DNA from: Actinomycetes bacterium
GTDB taxonomy: Bacteria; Actinomycetota; Acidimicrobiia; Acidimicrobiales; Ilumatobacteraceae
Direction: 5' to 3'
Assembly: GCA_025358125.1 (NCBI GenBank)
Contig: JANYKS010000092.1
Span: 1 to 50,510 of the forward strand
Length of the DNA stretch: 50,510 nucleotides
Position 1 is the first letter of the stretch, and every line of letters begins with the position of its first letter. A program made the position numbers and the translations under genes. A model generated the notes under the pieces. The model was not told the origin of the DNA. It saw only the letters and a program-made list of their open reading frames with translations, and did not search any database. Of the stretch, positions 48,862-50,510 are shown in pieces.

Positions 48862-49332
48862 TCACTCGCTGCTGAACCAGCTCGAGGCGACGTTGCCGTC
48901 GACGTAGACACGGCGTTTCTGTAACTTCCACGTGCCGTCGATCCGCACGTACTCATCGATGTACCGGCCCCAGTGGTCGACGCCACCCGGCTCGACCGCG
49001 TTGCCGATGATCACTGCGAAGTAGCAGCGACCGGTGGCGTGGTCCGCGTCGACGAGGTCGATCTGGTGGGTCGCGGTGAAGTGGCGGATGTAGGTGGTGT
49101 TGGCCGCTTCGTCCTGCGATTGGACGCGGCCTTTGGCACCCGTGAAGATCTCCTTGACCTCATCGAGGCCAGTGTGGGTGCGCCGCTCGCCGCGGGCCGG
49201 CCCGACCTCCATCACGGCGTCGTTCGCGAATAGCGGCCACAGCAGATCGAACTTGCCGGTGTCGCCGTACGAGTTGTAGCGGGCGACCAGGTCGCGAATG
49301 CCTTCGCGGGCGAGGAGATCGTCGAGCGTCAT
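48862..49332 (-). CDS. SnoaL-like (NTF2-fold) protein
   Basis: 156 residues. DDLLAREGIRDLVARYNSYG, FANDAVMEVG, IRHFTATHQIDLVDADHATG and YVDEYVRIDG-like (RYIDEYVRIDGTWKLQKR) are the PF13577-type blocks. Family members with known function are dehydratases, isomerases or hydroxylating enzymes; this one cannot be assigned. TACGGT lies seven bases before the ATG, so it is probably leaderless. Convergent with the SDR gene. Confidence 0.8.
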   Translation of the reverse strand: MTLDDLLAREGIRDLVARYNSYGDTGKFDLLWPLFANDAVMEVGPARGERRTHTGLDEVKEIFTGAKGRVQSQDEAANTTYIRHFTATHQIDLVDADHATGRCYFAVIIGNAVEPGGVDHWGRYIDEYVRIDGTWKLQKRRVYVDGNVASSWFSSE

Positions 49333-49339
49333 GCTGGCT

Positions 49340-49345
49340 ACCGTA
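49340..49345 (-). promoter_or_regulatory. Predicted -10 box (TACGGT) of the SnoaL-like gene
   Basis: TACGGT with a seven-base spacer to ATG 49332 and no ribosome site, predicting a leaderless mRNA. The 253-bp spacer to 49585 shows no gene. Confidence 0.5.
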
Positions 49346-49585
49346 GCGACACGACCGCCAGATGATCGGTCCGGCTGCAGATCGTCGTGTATGCCGCGGC
49401 CCCTTCCTCACTGTTCCTCGTAGCGCGGGTCGTGTCGTCCACCCTGCCACCGTCCCGGGTTCCAGCCGTCCTCTGCGTCAGGAACACCGCATGCCGGGAC
49501 TCTGAGTTTCGTCGGCCGAGAGGCGAGAAAGTAGTGTCCTGACTTCGGGCCGGTCCCCTACCGCCGGCCGTTTTGGGGTCCGACG

Positions 49586-49798
49586 ATGGCTGCTGCGACC
49601 ACTGGAGTTGGGCCGCTCGACGGTTTGCGCACCGTCGAGCTGTCGACGACAGTGACCGGGTTCCAGGCCGGCCAAGTGCTTGCCGACTTCGGCACCGCGG
49701 TCGTGCACGTCGAACCGCCGGGAGGCAGCCCGCTGCTCGACCTGCGGCAAGGCCCTGAACGACGTCAAGGTCGTCTTCGAATGAAGGTGTTCACGTGA
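49586..49798 (+). pseudogene. N-terminal fragment of a CaiB/BaiF-type CoA-transferase
   Basis: 70 residues. GPLDGLRTVELSTTVTGFQA and VLADFGTAVVHVEPPGGSP are the first 50 residues of family III CoA-transferases, which are normally about 400 residues with the catalytic Asp near 170. The similarity stops after LLDLRQG; the rest of the gene is gone. Just after the break a different frame reads GKALNDVKVVFE and stops, which may be the end of another deleted gene. The fragment frame's stop overlaps the GTG of the amidohydrolase (GTGA). Confidence 0.65.
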
Positions 49799-50510
49799 CG
49801 CTTCCTGACAGGATCTGTGATCCTCACCATCACCTGTGGTTGCGAGCCGGGATGGAGTACCTTCCGGCCGACCTGCGGGCCGACATCGCGACCGTGCCGC
49901 AAGTGGTGCGGACGGTGTTCGTCGAGTGCGACGCCTGGTACCGCGAGCTCGGCCCCGAGCACCTGCGTGTGGTCGGCGAGACCGAGTGGGTGGTCGAGAA
50001 CGCCGACCCGTTCGTCGAGGGCATCGTCGGCACCGGCGACCTCCGGCTCGGCGGGCGCACCGAGGAGATGCTGCACGCGCATGTCGCCGCCGGCTCGGGC
50101 CGGTTCCGCGGCATCCGCCAACGCGCCACGTGGGACGGTGATCCGGCCATCCGTCCGAGCGACCCCGACCCGGGGCCCGGACTGCTGCTCGACCTCGCGT
50201 TCCGGCAGGGGTTCGACGTGCTCCACTCGCTCGGCCTGTCGTTCGACGCGTGGATGTACTTCCAACAGCTGCCCGACCTGGTCGACCTCGCCCGCACCTA
50301 TCCCGAGGCGACGATCGTCCTCAACCACCTCGGTGCGCCGATCACGATTGGCCCGTACGGCGACCGTGAGGCGACGCACGCCATGTGGCGCGAACTGATG
50401 ACCGAGGTGGCGACGTGCGAAAACGTGGTGCTCAAGGTCGGCGGCATCGGCATGCCGAGGTACGGCAGCACGTGGCACAAGGCGAGCACGCAGCCCGGCC
50501 CCGACGAGGT
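49795..50510 (+). CDS. Amidohydrolase family 2 protein, N-terminal part (cut by window edge)
   Basis: 238 residues visible, open at the window end. It begins with RICDPHHHLW, the metal-binding HxH of the PF04909 TIM-barrel group (2-pyrone-4,6-dicarboxylate lactonase, decarboxylases), and continues with VFVECDAWY, FRGIRQRATWDGD and ATIVLNHLGAP, all family blocks, including the third His in NHLG. It probably hydrolyses a lactone or decarboxylates an aromatic acid. GTG 49795 has GAAGGTG at good spacing; the codon overlaps the stop of the CoA-transferase fragment. Confidence 0.85.
   Translation, partial: MTLPDRICDPHHHLWLRAGMEYLPADLRADIATVPQVVRTVFVECDAWYRELGPEHLRVVGETEWVVENADPFVEGIVGTGDLRLGGRTEEMLHAHVAAGSGRFRGIRQRATWDGDPAIRPSDPDPGPGLLLDLAFRQGFDVLHSLGLSFDAWMYFQQLPDLVDLARTYPEATIVLNHLGAPITIGPYGDREATHAMWRELMTEVATCENVVLKVGGIGMPRYGSTWHKASTQPGPDE

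Overview
This is a high-G+C actinobacterial chromosome segment. The gene families (F420/flavin LLM oxidoreductases, DUF4012, LPXTG-type protein, MprF-like DUF2156 enzyme, many leaderless starts) fit Actinomycetota, and my guess is a class Acidimicrobiia (Ilumatobacter-like) organism; this is inference, since there is no rRNA or marker gene in the window. I see no tRNA, rRNA, CRISPR array, insertion sequence or prophage.

Region 1 (3-18597) is an exopolysaccharide or glycan locus. It holds a partial GT2 glycosyltransferase, a Wzc-like co-polymerase/kinase, a Wzy-like polytopic protein, a GT4-GNAT fusion, two PglF/CapD-like UDP-sugar 4,6-dehydratases, a UDP-sugar epimerase, a DUF4012 protein, a membrane protein, a DegT-type aminotransferase, a Wzb-like phosphatase, a tiny translationally coupled repeat peptide, a polysaccharide deacetylase, a GT4, a PglC/WbaP-like sugar-phosphate transferase and an LPVTG-anchored surface protein. 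Together these can make a 4-amino-4,6-dideoxy N-acetylated sugar, load it on undecaprenyl phosphate, extend and modify the repeat unit and control chain length.

Region 2 (18632-22370) holds a stand-alone NuoF-like flavoprotein, a PRC-barrel protein, a long perfect-looking hairpin, and a GAF-SpoIIE phosphatase plus STAS protein pair (partner switching). Region 3 (22433-27834, minus strand) is a five-gene operon headed by an M64 metallopeptidase with VCBS repeats and no visible signal peptide, followed by proteins of unknown function, two of them membrane-anchored. Region 4 (27969-31194) has two carboxymuconolactone decarboxylase/AhpD-like genes, the second with an in-frame TGA exactly where the second Cys of its CxxC motif is expected (candidate selenoprotein, or a nonsense allele), then a DUF2156/rhomboid-like fusion.

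Region 5 (31200-37993) is a catabolic island: hydroxyisobutyrate-type dehydrogenase, aldehyde dehydrogenase, alpha/beta hydrolase, DUF1185 protein, LLM oxidoreductase, 2-hydroxyacid dehydrogenase and HpcH/HpaI aldolase. Region 6 (38055-44351) has a putative lipoprotein zinc protease, the fused remains of a YefM-YoeB toxin-antitoxin pair, an MFS-cyclic-nucleotide-domain fusion and a secreted LVIVD/PA-domain protein. Region 7 (44410-50510) is a second catabolic set (LLM oxidoreductase, several SnoaL-like proteins, VOC protein, SDR, amidohydrolase) mixed with gene fragments (epoxide hydrolase-like, CaiB/BaiF-like).

A recurrent regulatory theme is the motif TANNNT placed 6-8 nt before the start codon at ten genes, which predicts leaderless mRNAs.
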